Of a DNA stretch of 64,000 nt, positions 37,719 through 46,293 are shown piece by piece (within the stretch, counting starts at the first letter, position 1; each line of letters opens with the position of its first letter). The DNA lies in contig OX638377.1 in NCBI GenBank assembly GCA_951813615.1, positions 3,932,599 through 3,996,598 on the forward strand, written 5' to 3'. The position numbers were made by a program, and so were the translations under genes. A model generated the notes under the pieces. It worked only from the letters and a program-made list of their open reading frames with translations. It had not been told where the DNA came from and made no database searches. Source of the stretch: an uncultured Latescibacterota bacterium (lineage in GTDB: Bacteria > Latescibacterota > UBA2968 > UBA8231).

Positions 37719-38663
37719 CTAAATCCCCACCCCGAACTCCACCTCGAAATCGCGCCATATCTCGGGAGCAATATCCGCCGTAGCCGCCTCGTAGGCTTCT
37801 TCGACCTGCGTCTTTGAGGCCGCACCGGGCAGGACAATGCTGCTGATGGGCGCCGCCAGACAAAACTGGATGGCCAGATGGCGGATGTTCACGTCTCGTT
37901 TCCGACACCAGTCCCACATGGCCCGGGCGCGGACCGCCGGATGGAGTCCGCGTCTGGGGTATTCGCGGTTGTCGAAGTAAGCCGCCGAGCGCTCGAATAC
38001 TTTTTCATCGCCCGTCAACAGCCCCATGCCGAGGGGACTAGCAAGAATGAGACCTACTTGGCGCTGGCGGGCCAGAGGGAATAGATCCGTAGCTGCGGCC
38101 GTATTGAACAAGTTGTATTCTAGATACGTGAGGCAAATTTCTATTTGGCCGGTCTCAATCGCCCGGCGATGCACAGCCGAATTGCGCGCGCCAATGCCGA
38201 TGTGGCGGATTGAGCCCTCTTCTTTCATCTTTACCAGTTCATCCAGGGCATGGCCCGGAGCCAACGGATCCACCATGCCCTCTTTGCTGCCAACGTCCTC
38301 GGGTTCGTCGTAGCCGTGGATGAGGACATTGTCGAGATAGTCCGTTCGCAAGCGCTTTAAACTAGTTTCCACGCTACGGCGCGTTTGCGGCCCCGAGTGA
38401 TCTGAAATCGTCTCTTGAGGGCCATTAGTAGTGACCTTGGCTTGCAGGTATATATTGTGCCTTCTGCCGCCTGCTAGGGCTTTACCCCACCACGTTTCCA
38501 GTTCGGGGTATGTATCCAAGTAATTAAAACCCAGTTCAAGGGCTCGGTGGATGCCGGCAATGCACTCGGCCTCCGTTCCGGCACTCCACCAAGCCCCGCC
38601 CAGTCCCAGGGATTTGGGCTGCATCCCGGTTTTGGCAAAAGCTCTCGTTTCTAGCGCTGGCAT
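37719..38663 (-). CDS. Aldo/keto reductase
   Basis: A 314-residue NADP-dependent reductase-type TIM barrel. The catalytic tetrad is visible: Asp and Tyr in FNYLDTYPELETWWGKAL, Lys in LQAKVTT and His in VLIHGYDEPE. IRHIGIGARNS and a C-terminal cofactor segment (SSIVLPGAASKTQVEEAY) are typical. It reduces sugar or ketone substrates in the cytoplasm; the substrate is unknown. ATG is preceded by aaggag. It is on the same strand as, and 24 bp downstream of, the CRTAC1-like lipoprotein gene, but a functional link is not evident. Confidence 0.9.
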   Translation of the reverse strand: MPALETRAFAKTGMQPKSLGLGGAWWSAGTEAECIAGIHRALELGFNYLDTYPELETWWGKALAGGRRHNIYLQAKVTTNGPQETISDHSGPQTRRSVETSLKRLRTDYLDNVLIHGYDEPEDVGSKEGMVDPLAPGHALDELVKMKEEGSIRHIGIGARNSAVHRRAIETGQIEICLTYLEYNLFNTAAATDLFPLARQRQVGLILASPLGMGLLTGDEKVFERSAAYFDNREYPRRGLHPAVRARAMWDWCRKRDVNIRHLAIQFCLAAPISSIVLPGAASKTQVEEAYEAATADIAPEIWRDFEVEFGVGI

Positions 38664-38687
38664 ATTTCGCTCCTTATGTGAAAGTTC

Positions 38688-40346
38688 CTACGGCTGCACC
38701 AGGCGCAAAATCTGATCGGCTGCGACATCGGCCAGCATCTGCACAGTGCCATCGGGCCAGCGCACCTCCATATCCACCCTAGCAACGGCGCCCAAACCAA
38801 AGTGCAGGCGGGGGTCATGGCTGGAAAGGTAGCTGCTGCCGGACTGGCGTTCCCGCACTTGGCGGTGGCCCCCAGCCGTGACGGCGACTCGGGTGCCGAT
38901 TGCGTCGCGCTGTTGGCGGCCGACCAATTCGACTAAGAGCCAGTGGTTTTGTTTGTCGATGTCATTGCGCAACAGGCGCACGGGGCTGGCCACAGAGCAA
39001 ACCAGCAGATCGAGGTCGCCGTCATTGTCGTAGTCGGCCAAGGCCGCGCCGCGGCCGACGTTGGGAGTGGCAAAACTGGGGCCCAACGTGGAGGAAATAT
39101 CGACAAATTTCCTCGGATTCGGCTCGGTAGAGACGGCATTCCAGGCGTTGGCCTCGTTGCGCAAAATCTGGTTGGTCTGGGCATAACTAAGCGTAGAGTC
39201 GATCTGTTCCACGATGTCGAGGACGTGGCCGTTGGCGACGAACAAATCGAGGTCGCCGTCCAGATCGACGTCGAGGAATTTAGTGCCGAAACCGAGGGGG
39301 TTGTAGCTAGGCTCGGAGAGGCCGACGTCAGCGCTGATATCGGCGAATTGGCCCTGGCCGTCGTTGTGGTAGAGCGTATTGGTCTCGTGGGCGAAATTGG
39401 TGACGAACAAGTCCTGGTTGCCGTCGTTGTCCCAGTCGCCAAAGTCCACGCCCATGCCGGCCTCGGCGCGGCCGTCTTGGTTGTAGCGGCCCCCGGCCGT
39501 CAGACCTGTTTCGACGAAGTGGGTCTGGCGGTTTTCATAAAGGAAGTTTAGCGTGCCGTCGTTGGCCACGTAGATATCGGTATCCCCATCCCAGTCGTAG
39601 TCAGAAAAGGCCACGCCCAAACCAGGGCCTTCTAATGTGATGCCCGCCTCATAGGTGATGTCGGTGAATTGGCTTTGGCCGTCGTTGCGATAGAGCAGAT
39701 CGCTCGTTGGGCCGTATTCGTCCGGGTCGCAATAGGTGCGGATATCACCCCGCTTGCAGATGATGTTGTTGGCCGTAGTGAAGTCCACGTAGTTAGCGAC
39801 GAAGAGATCGAGGTCGCCGTCGAGGTCGTAGTCTAGAAAACCGCAACTGGCACCCCAGCGGCCATCGTCAACGCCCGCCCGTTTGGCGCTGTCTCCGTCG
39901 GTAAATTTTCCCGCATCGTTGCGGTATAAAGCATTGGCCCCAAAGCGGGTCACGTATAAGTCCTGGTCGCCGTCGTTGTCCCAGTCGGCGGCGGCCACAC
40001 CCGTGCCGTAGCCGCTATCGCCGCTGCCGGAAACGGCGTCAAAGCGGCCGTCGCCTCGGTTGCGGTAGAGTTTATCGGTCGGCAAAGGCTCGGGGGCCAA
40101 GCCGGTGAGATACGTGGAGTTGACCAAATAGATATCCTGCCAGCCGTCGCCATCGTAGTCCAAGAAAGCAGCTCCCGAGCCAAAAGTCTCTACGTAGAAA
40201 TAATCGCCTTGGGCACCGTTGTAGTGTACAAAGTCAAGACCGGCCGTCTGGGCAACATCGACAAAGCGCAGGGACTGCGTCGGTTCTTCCCGGACACAGG
40301 CCACTAACAATGGGAACAGGAAAAGGGCACAGACCGAGCGGAACAT
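38688..40346 (-). CDS. CRTAC1-like FG-GAP/VCBS beta-propeller lipoprotein with ASPIC/UnbV domain
   Basis: A 552-residue lipoprotein (FLFPLLVACVREE lipobox). Residues 50-430 contain repeated FG-GAP/VCBS calcium-binding loops of the D-x-D-x-D-G type (FLDYDGDGWQDIYLVN, DWDNDGDQDLYVTRFG, DYDLDGDLDLFVANY, DYDWDGDTDIYVAND), forming an integrin-like propeller. The C-terminal 90 residues resemble ASPIC/UnbV (WLLVELVGRQQRDAIGTRV, HFGLGAVARVDMEVRWPDG). Such proteins are surface-exposed and probably bind partners or glycans. The gene upstream (40350) ends 3 bp before its start, so the two are one operon with the pentapeptide-repeat membrane protein. Confidence 0.87.
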   Translation of the reverse strand: MFRSVCALFLFPLLVACVREEPTQSLRFVDVAQTAGLDFVHYNGAQGDYFYVETFGSGAAFLDYDGDGWQDIYLVNSTYLTGLAPEPLPTDKLYRNRGDGRFDAVSGSGDSGYGTGVAAADWDNDGDQDLYVTRFGANALYRNDAGKFTDGDSAKRAGVDDGRWGASCGFLDYDLDGDLDLFVANYVDFTTANNIICKRGDIRTYCDPDEYGPTSDLLYRNDGQSQFTDITYEAGITLEGPGLGVAFSDYDWDGDTDIYVANDGTLNFLYENRQTHFVETGLTAGGRYNQDGRAEAGMGVDFGDWDNDGNQDLFVTNFAHETNTLYHNDGQGQFADISADVGLSEPSYNPLGFGTKFLDVDLDGDLDLFVANGHVLDIVEQIDSTLSYAQTNQILRNEANAWNAVSTEPNPRKFVDISSTLGPSFATPNVGRGAALADYDNDGDLDLLVCSVASPVRLLRNDIDKQNHWLLVELVGRQQRDAIGTRVAVTAGGHRQVRERQSGSSYLSSHDPRLHFGLGAVARVDMEVRWPDGTVQMLADVAADQILRLVQP

Positions 40347-40349
40347 GAA

Positions 40350-41891
40350 TCAGCGCAGTAAAAAGGAGAGCAGGACGGCCGTGCAAAGACTCCAGAAGAG
40401 CCAGCCGGAAAGGGCCTGAAACAGGACCAGAAAGCGCACTTTGTCCTGGGGACGCACGGATGCCGCGCCCACAATAAAAAAAGTGTGCAGGCTGAAAAGC
40501 AGGCACTCCACCAGATCGTCTATCAGCAACCAACTGTACAGCAGGGCAAAGAGCACCACCCAAGCCAAAGCGACTAGGACTAGGCGCCCCAAGTCGGTGC
40601 CGTAGCGCGAGCTCAGGGCAAAGGCGATGAGAGCGTAGCGCTCGATAGATGTCCAGGGCAGGTGGTGGCGACGGCGATCCAGCGACTCTATATAACAGCC
40701 GCGAGCATCGGCGGCCATGCCGGAGATGAGGAACTGGTGGCGCAGACCGGCATAGACGCGATCCAGATCGTAGTTGGCCTGCTCTGGGGGCTGGGCCAAG
40801 TGGCCGCGCAAATGATCCCAGGTGGAGAACAGGCGCTGGAAACGCGCGTTTTGTAGCAAGACCTGGGCTCTAGGACCCAACAGTGAGTCGGGCATGGCGG
40901 CGGAAGGCAGCAGATCCAGGCTGGGAGTCACTAAGTGGCGCAAGTCGAGACTGACGCGAAAAAGGGCATTGAGCAAAAGATCGTTACCGCTGTGGACACC
41001 GGCAAAGACCGCTTCTTTTGCGAAGATGCTGCCGTCGAAGACAGCTCCGTCGTCAAAACGGGCTTGTTCAAAGTGGGCAGAGTGGGCGAAAGCGATATTT
41101 GCAAAAGTCGCCCGCTGCGCGAAAGCGGCTTGCTTAAACGAGGTTTCCCCGGCAAAGCGGGCGCTGGAAAAATCCGCGGCGGCGAATCGGGCTTGCCAAA
41201 AAAAAGACCGGTCCAGAAAGCGCGCCCCGGCAAAGGAGACGGGAGCGCGCCAGCGCGCTGTCTTGAACGAGGCCACACCGGCAAAGCGGGCGTCGCTGAA
41301 GTCGACCTGGCCGGTAAAGAGAACGTCCTCAAAATAGGCACCGCCCTCGCAGCGCAGGCGCGCAAAAGTGGCGTCGCTGAAGTGGGCTCCGGCGCAGGAA
41401 AATGCGGCGGCGAGGTGACTTTGGGTGAAGTCGGCCGTGGCGGTGAAGCGAGCATCTCTAAGGTTGGTTTTTTGCCTTATCTCGCATTCTCGCAGGGCAA
41501 AGGATTGCAAGAATTGCGCTTCAGCTAGCGAAAGGTCAGCGGCAAAGGTAGTGCGAGAAAAGATCACCGGACCGAGAAAAACAACCTCGGCCAGCAAAAC
41601 TTCGTCGAGGAAAAGCACATCGGCCAATTCCAGCGCCGCTCGCACAGTGTCGAGATTGGCTGCTAAGCTGGAGAGGCGACCCTTTACGGCTGTTTGCCGC
41701 AAAGCAAGACGGCTGTGGTCATTGGCCGTGCCCAAGAGATCCATTAATTCCCCGGCCTCAAGCAGGGCGTAGCTGCGGCCCGCGATAGTGGTATCGGTCG
41801 GAGCGCTCGGCTGGGCGCCAACAGTCGTGGTCAGAGCGATTATCAGGGCGAAGGCGACCCGCTTCGATTTAACCCAGTTCAATGTCCACAT
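40350..41891 (-). CDS. Pentapeptide-repeat protein with signal peptide and C-terminal membrane domain
   Basis: A 513-residue protein. The signal peptide ends TVGAQPS. About 100-320 is a long run of pentapeptide repeats read as A-R-F-x-x-x-x-x-F in steps of ten (ARFAGVASF, ARFLDRSFF, ARFAAADF, ARFAGETSF), forming a right-handed quadrilateral beta-helix. About 420-513 holds hydrophobic helices (LVLVALAWVVLFALLYSWL and a C-terminal pair). A link to two-helix channels was considered, but no selectivity-filter motif is seen. The repeats should face the periplasm. It is the first gene of an operon with the CRTAC1-like lipoprotein. Function unknown. Confidence 0.8.
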   Translation of the reverse strand: MWTLNWVKSKRVAFALIIALTTTVGAQPSAPTDTTIAGRSYALLEAGELMDLLGTANDHSRLALRQTAVKGRLSSLAANLDTVRAALELADVLFLDEVLLAEVVFLGPVIFSRTTFAADLSLAEAQFLQSFALRECEIRQKTNLRDARFTATADFTQSHLAAAFSCAGAHFSDATFARLRCEGGAYFEDVLFTGQVDFSDARFAGVASFKTARWRAPVSFAGARFLDRSFFWQARFAAADFSSARFAGETSFKQAAFAQRATFANIAFAHSAHFEQARFDDGAVFDGSIFAKEAVFAGVHSGNDLLLNALFRVSLDLRHLVTPSLDLLPSAAMPDSLLGPRAQVLLQNARFQRLFSTWDHLRGHLAQPPEQANYDLDRVYAGLRHQFLISGMAADARGCYIESLDRRRHHLPWTSIERYALIAFALSSRYGTDLGRLVLVALAWVVLFALLYSWLLIDDLVECLLFSLHTFFIVGAASVRPQDKVRFLVLFQALSGWLFWSLCTAVLLSFLLR

Positions 41892-42009
41892 GAGAAATAT
41901 AGATACTCTGTAGAGGTATCTGGTGCAAGCTATCGGCTCTCTAACAGCACAGCGCGTCGACTTTTTGAGCCGACCGCCGGAGTCTTTAGATTTTTGCGCT
42001 ATATTGTCG

Positions 42010-42040
42010 AGTAGGGGCGACTCTAAGAGTCGCCCCTACT
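42010..42040. repeat. perfect 15-bp inverted repeat of the GTAGGGGCGAC family
   Basis: The arms agtaggggcgactct (42010-42024) and its exact complement (42026-42040) flank a single base, giving a strong hairpin. It sits 21 bases before the TTG of the TPR lipoprotein gene in the 170-bp gap 41892-42061, which holds nothing else that I can read. The core GTAGGGGC-RAC-YCT is shared with the MITE-like element at 46094-46230, so it is probably a short mobile palindrome. Confidence 0.75.
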
Positions 42041-42061
42041 AAAGAAAAGGACGCGTAAACC

Positions 42062-42889
42062 TTGGCGCATAAGCAACGGCTTCTAAGCGTATCGCGGCGC
42101 GACCGTCTGCTGGGGCTGCTCCTAGCCCTTTTTATGGGCAGTTGGGGATGGATCGGCTGCGGTGAAAAAGAACAACAAACACTAACTGATGGGCCGTCAC
42201 CCAACGCACAAAAGGAAGGCAAACCCCAACCGCTAAAAGTCGAACAAGAGGAGCAGATTGCTGCCGAGGTTTACTATCGTCGCGGTCGTCGCTACCTGCA
42301 GCATAGTCAGTATGAAGAAGCGATCGGAGAATTCAGCCGGGCCGTGCATCTGAAGCCTGATTTTGCCCAGGCCTTGGACCAGATCGGTTTGGCTTATACG
42401 CTGCAGCGAAGACCGGGGGAAGCCATTCCGTACTACAAAAGGGCCATCGCCCAAACACCCGAGAATGGGATTTTCCTCATGCATCTCGGAAAAACCTACA
42501 TGGACCTTCGCGATTATGCAGAAGCCAAGAAGGCCTATCGACGCGCTCTTGAGTTGGGAGTAAAACGGGCAAAGATCTACTATGATCTAGGGGTGGTCAG
42601 TGAGCGCGAAAACGAATTGGAAGCTGCTAGCAGCTATTTCCAGCAGGCTATTCAGGTGAATTCCGAATTTGCCGACCCCTATTGCCGTCTAGGCGCTGTC
42701 TTAGAGAAGCAAGGAGAGCCAACAGAGGCCGCTTATCTCTACCAGCAAGCGCTCAAAAAAGATCCCCGCCACATTCCCACCCACTACCGTCTAGCTCAGC
42801 TTTATCTCAAACAGGGGCACCGGGAAGAAGGTCTGCGGTTACTGCGGGATTTTCAACACCTAAAGCAAGCTGAGCGCGAACGGCCCTAG
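42062..42889 (+). CDS. TPR-repeat lipoprotein
   Basis: A 275-residue lipoprotein starting at TTG (aaagg about 12 bases upstream). The leader LLGLLLALFMGSWGWIGCGEK contains a Cys after Gly, a lipobox. About 70-265 consist of five to six tetratricopeptide repeats (YYRRGRRYLQHSQYEEAIGE, HLKPDFAQALDQIGLAY, FLMHLGKTYMDLRDYAEAKK, FADPYCRLGAVLEKQGEP). TPR lipoproteins scaffold periplasmic or outer-membrane complexes. A perfect hairpin lies just upstream and could affect its translation. 125 bp separate it from the next gene. Confidence 0.85.
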   Translation: MAHKQRLLSVSRRDRLLGLLLALFMGSWGWIGCGEKEQQTLTDGPSPNAQKEGKPQPLKVEQEEQIAAEVYYRRGRRYLQHSQYEEAIGEFSRAVHLKPDFAQALDQIGLAYTLQRRPGEAIPYYKRAIAQTPENGIFLMHLGKTYMDLRDYAEAKKAYRRALELGVKRAKIYYDLGVVSERENELEAASSYFQQAIQVNSEFADPYCRLGAVLEKQGEPTEAAYLYQQALKKDPRHIPTHYRLAQLYLKQGHREEGLRLLRDFQHLKQAERERP

Positions 42890-43014
42890 AGCCGAGCCGC
42901 ACTTGCGATCGGCAAGACTTGACACCCGATGGACAAAAGGGATAGGTTGGGTCGCAACGACCGAAAAATGCGGCGATTCAAACCGATATATGTTTAGCCC
43001 CATAGGAGAGTCTA

Positions 43015-44268
43015 ATGTCCCAGCAACCAGCACTCAAGCCCATCAAGCGCGGGGCCGAAGCCCACAGCAGCGAAGGCATCGTGCCTCCGCTCTTTCCCCG
43101 CACCATAGGGCCCAATAGTCTAAAGTACGTCCAGGAGGTATTGGATTCGGGGCTAACCCTCGATTCAGTAGGCGAGTTCGAGCAGGCGTTCGCCGCAGAA
43201 CTAGGCGTCAAGCACTGCATCGCCACCCCCACCTGCACCACGGCCATGGCCGCTCTGGCGCTGGCCTTTGACTTCGATCCCGGCGACGAGGTCATCATCA
43301 GCCCGCTCACCGATTACGGCACCGTCTACGGCGTGCTCATGCACAACTATATTCCCGTTTTTCCCGATACGGCACCGGGCACGGTCAATTTCAGTGCCGA
43401 GACCATAGAGCCCTGCATCACCGATCGCACGCGGGCAATCTTGGCGGTACACAAATGTGGCCTGCCCAACGATATGGATCCGATCAACGAATTGGCCGCC
43501 AAACACGGACTGATCGTCTACGAAGACATCTGTCAGGCCATATTCAGCGAATACAAGGGGCGCATCGTCGGCACCCTGGGGACGGCCTCGGCCTTCTCGC
43601 TGGATTCGGAGAAAACCTTCAGCTCGGACAAAGGGGGTTGCATCGCTACTGACGACGACGAACTAGCGGAAAAAGTGCGCTTCCTCAGTTCGGGCCGCGC
43701 CGGGGTGGATGTGCCCCACTTCGGCCGCACCCACACGGCCTTTGGTCACGCCTACGATATGAGCCGCATGACTGCGGCGCTGTGCCTCGGTCAACTGGAA
43801 ACCATCCGCGCTCAGGTAGCCAAGATTGACCGCACCGTGCGGCTGATCACGGACAAGCTCTCCTCTATTGACGGCATTACGCCATTGCCCATTCCCGACT
43901 ACGTCACCAAATATTCCGCCTGGATGTCCAGCTTCAGCATCGACCCAGAGGCCTTCAAATGCACGGGCGAGGAGTTTGCCGCCCAGGTCCTAGAAGCCGG
44001 AGTAAATGGAGCGGGCCAGGGCAAGTATTACCTGATGCCCGCGGCCCTCCCCTTTCTCCAGCAATACGTGGACGCCAACAAGTACCCGTTTTCGCGACCG
44101 CCGGCCTCGCATGTGTACCACTACAGTTCCGCCACTTGCCCCACGGCCTGGGCTTTTCTCGAAAACTGGGTCCGCACCTGCTCGATTTCCGAAAAATGGG
44201 AAGACGAACACATAGAGATGATTGCGGCCATCGTCGCAGAAGTGGCAGACCGCAATCGGGTGAGATAG
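43015..44268 (+). CDS. DegT/DnrJ/EryC1/StrS-family PLP-dependent aminotransferase
   Basis: A 417-residue fold-type I enzyme of the sugar-aminotransferase/AHBA-synthase family. HCIATPTCTTAMAALAL binds the phosphate of PLP, EDICQAIFSEYKG contains the Asp that contacts the pyridine nitrogen, and FSLDSEKTFSSDKGG carries the probable Schiff-base Lys (SEK). The enzyme probably makes an amino sugar or amino-cyclitol from a keto sugar. ATG has an aggag site. It begins an operon with the isochorismatase-fold gene 5 bp downstream and two deacetylase-type genes, suggesting a modified-sugar or small-molecule pathway. Confidence 0.9.
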   Translation: MSQQPALKPIKRGAEAHSSEGIVPPLFPRTIGPNSLKYVQEVLDSGLTLDSVGEFEQAFAAELGVKHCIATPTCTTAMAALALAFDFDPGDEVIISPLTDYGTVYGVLMHNYIPVFPDTAPGTVNFSAETIEPCITDRTRAILAVHKCGLPNDMDPINELAAKHGLIVYEDICQAIFSEYKGRIVGTLGTASAFSLDSEKTFSSDKGGCIATDDDELAEKVRFLSSGRAGVDVPHFGRTHTAFGHAYDMSRMTAALCLGQLETIRAQVAKIDRTVRLITDKLSSIDGITPLPIPDYVTKYSAWMSSFSIDPEAFKCTGEEFAAQVLEAGVNGAGQGKYYLMPAALPFLQQYVDANKYPFSRPPASHVYHYSSATCPTAWAFLENWVRTCSISEKWEDEHIEMIAAIVAEVADRNRVR

Positions 44269-44273
44269 GTCCA

Positions 44274-45080
44274 TTGAGTAAGACGCTTAAACTCAAGACT
44301 CGCCATTACCGCGCCCTGCCCATAGACAAAGCCGGCTACGCAGAGGACGTCTTCGAGTTGCCAGTGGAGCGCACGGCGCTCATTGGTTTGCACTGCTGGA
44401 ATGTGGGGCTGCCGGATGGTCCTGAGATCGACGTCAACTACGTCACGGGCATGGGCTGGCCTCAGGCCACCGAAGAATCCTGGCGCGTTATGAGAGAAGT
44501 GATCCGGCCAGCCATGGATATCGCCCGGCGGATCGGTATGCCGGTGTGCCACGTCGAGCCCGATGATTTTGACAAGCACTACCCCCAAGTGCCCTCTCGC
44601 CGCACCCCGGAAAACCAGCGCCGCGCAGCCTCTCTGCGGTGCCAGTCGGATCGCTGGACCATCGTCCGCACCGGCGAACTCCAAACCATCGAAAAAAGAT
44701 CGACCGGCGTCGATCTGGCCAAATCGCCCGCTGCGCGCATGAAAAGGGCCAAAATCGTCGAGCCAATGGGGGACGAGCCCCTCGTCTTTTACACCGACCA
44801 GCTCGACGCATACCTGCAAGAGCGCGGCATCGAGACCCTCATCTATACGGGCTTTGCCGCGGATATGTGCATTCTCAACTCAGAGGGGGGAGGCCGCCCC
44901 ATGCTGCGGGCGGGCTACCGCTGTATTCTCATGCGGGACGGCACGGTGGGCGTGGAAACACCCGATACCTTTCCCGAGCGTCTGGCCACGCGTTATGGCA
45001 TTCACCGCTTTGAAATAGCCGTGGGTTATTCCACCACATGGGCGGATTTCCAGACCGCCGTTGCAAGGATAGACAAATAA
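44274..45080 (+). CDS. Isochorismatase/cysteine-hydrolase-fold protein with altered catalytic triad
   Basis: A 268-residue cysteine-hydrolase-fold protein. IYTGFAADMCILNS contains the nucleophile-type Cys. The family Asp in the first strand (normally D-x-Q) is His here (LIGLHCWNVG), and the Lys expected in the second block (V-E-K) is Pro (IVEPMGDEPLVF). So two of the three catalytic residues are not where they should be. It may bind rather than hydrolyse an amide or use different chemistry. I chose TTG at 44274, 5 bases after the DegT stop; longer starts would overlap DegT by about 300 bases. Confidence 0.78.
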   Translation: MSKTLKLKTRHYRALPIDKAGYAEDVFELPVERTALIGLHCWNVGLPDGPEIDVNYVTGMGWPQATEESWRVMREVIRPAMDIARRIGMPVCHVEPDDFDKHYPQVPSRRTPENQRRAASLRCQSDRWTIVRTGELQTIEKRSTGVDLAKSPAARMKRAKIVEPMGDEPLVFYTDQLDAYLQERGIETLIYTGFAADMCILNSEGGGRPMLRAGYRCILMRDGTVGVETPDTFPERLATRYGIHRFEIAVGYSTTWADFQTAVARIDK

Positions 45081-45095
45081 AAAGGCAACAGAACT

Positions 45096-46094
45096 ATGGC
45101 CCTGCGCATCTGCGACTGGAAATACGGCAAGAACTGGGTCTATTCGATTACCTACGACGAGGCGCTGGCCGACCTATATCGCTTTGCCATTCCCCATCAC
45201 GAGGAATTCGGCATTCCCGGACACGTAGAGGTCGTGGGCCAGCAGATCGGCGAAATCCGCAATATCGGCACTTCGAGCTTCAACGGCTACCGGCACATGA
45301 ATGGCGATGAGCTCAAGGATTTGCTCGCCCGCGGCTGGGGCGTGGGCAACCACGGCTGGAGTCACCACTTTATCAGGCCCGATATGGTTGACCAGGAAAT
45401 CCGCCTGTCGCGCGATGTTATAGAACAGGCTATCGGCGCTCCTGTGTTGTTGTACTGCGCTCCCAACGGCATTGAAAATATGTCCGACTACGTGCTGGAT
45501 GCCTGTCGCCAACTTGGTTACTTGGGCGCCATGAGCATAACGGATGGGGTGAACGCGGCGAGCGATGAATTGTACTACCTCAATCGCACGCCGTTGCACG
45601 AAAGCTATGAGGAGCCCTTTTACAGCGCTTACGACCCGTTCCGCCATATTCTGCTGGCCCAAGAGGCCAAGGGCTGGATTATCGACTACTGCCACTGCCC
45701 GTTGGAACAGGCCGTTCACCCCAACAAAGACTGCTCGGAAGCGCAATTGCGCCTGCGTTTGCAGACGATCATCGAAGAAGGCGGTGATCAGGTCTGGTGC
45801 GCCGTGCCCGAAGAGGTCATTTCCTATCACTTGTGCCGACGGCACGCCGTGGTCGAAACCGTGGCCGAAACGGCTCGCGAACAACGATACCGAATCCGCT
45901 ATGAGGCATTGCCTGCCCGGGTTGAGCGCCGGGAATTGACCTTTGAAGTGGAGGTGCCGGCGGCCTGGTGCAATTTTCCCCGAGTGTGGGTAAACGGGGT
46001 GCCCCGGTCGGCCTCTGTGGTGCGCCCTCGCCTGCTGCGGACGACGGTGGAGGTGGAGGACGGGACGGAGTTACAGTTTCGTCCAGCTTTCTGA
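45096..46094 (+). CDS. Polysaccharide-deacetylase (NodB-fold) family protein 1
   Basis: A 332-residue NodB-fold protein. VYSITYDEAL fits motif 1, though the usual D-D is D-E. VGNHGWSHHFI fits motif 2 with both metal-binding His residues. LLYCAPNG is close to motif 3. No signal peptide, so a cytoplasmic substrate is likely, such as an amino sugar made by the DegT enzyme upstream. It lies 15 bp after the isochorismatase-fold gene. Its stop codon sits inside the first bases of a MITE-like element. The C-terminal 80 residues form a separate beta domain shared with its paralogue. Confidence 0.83.
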   Translation: MALRICDWKYGKNWVYSITYDEALADLYRFAIPHHEEFGIPGHVEVVGQQIGEIRNIGTSSFNGYRHMNGDELKDLLARGWGVGNHGWSHHFIRPDMVDQEIRLSRDVIEQAIGAPVLLYCAPNGIENMSDYVLDACRQLGYLGAMSITDGVNAASDELYYLNRTPLHESYEEPFYSAYDPFRHILLAQEAKGWIIDYCHCPLEQAVHPNKDCSEAQLRLRLQTIIEEGGDQVWCAVPEEVISYHLCRRHAVVETVAETAREQRYRIRYEALPARVERRELTFEVEVPAAWCNFPRVWVNGVPRSASVVRPRLLRTTVEVEDGTELQFRPAF

Positions 46095-46230
46095 CTGACG
46101 TTACGCATTGTAGGGGCAACCCTCAGGGTTGCCCTCGTCGGATCCCGCTGGCTGAATACGCGGTGTCGCATGGGCACCCACAAGGGACGCCCTTACACCT
46201 ATCGGTTCGGCCCAGATGCGTAACATCAGT
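46094..46230. mobile_element. MITE-like element between the two deacetylase genes
   Basis: A 137-bp element with imperfect 16-bp terminal inverted repeats: 46094-46109 (actgacgttacgcatt) and 46215-46230, matching at 14 of 16 positions. Inside are a hairpin GTAGGGGCAACCCT-CAGGGTTGCCC (46110-46133) and a second similar block near the right end (AAGGGACGCCCTTAC). No ORF or transposase, as expected for a miniature element. The rest of the gap 46231-46293 holds the ribosome site of the next gene. Confidence 0.7.
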
Positions 46231-46293
46231 TAGATAAGCAGTGGGTCGCAGTACAACAACTGGCTAAAAACCGTTCGATGCGAAGGATTGATT

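Noticed and set aside
40350..40700. Potassium-channel domain at the C-terminus of the pentapeptide protein
   Set aside because: Two helices are present but no TVGYG-like filter is seen between them.
43959..44273. An N-terminal extension of the isochorismatase-fold gene of about 105 codons
   Set aside because: It lies entirely over the end of the DegT gene, is compositionally unlike a protein, and is missing from the fold.
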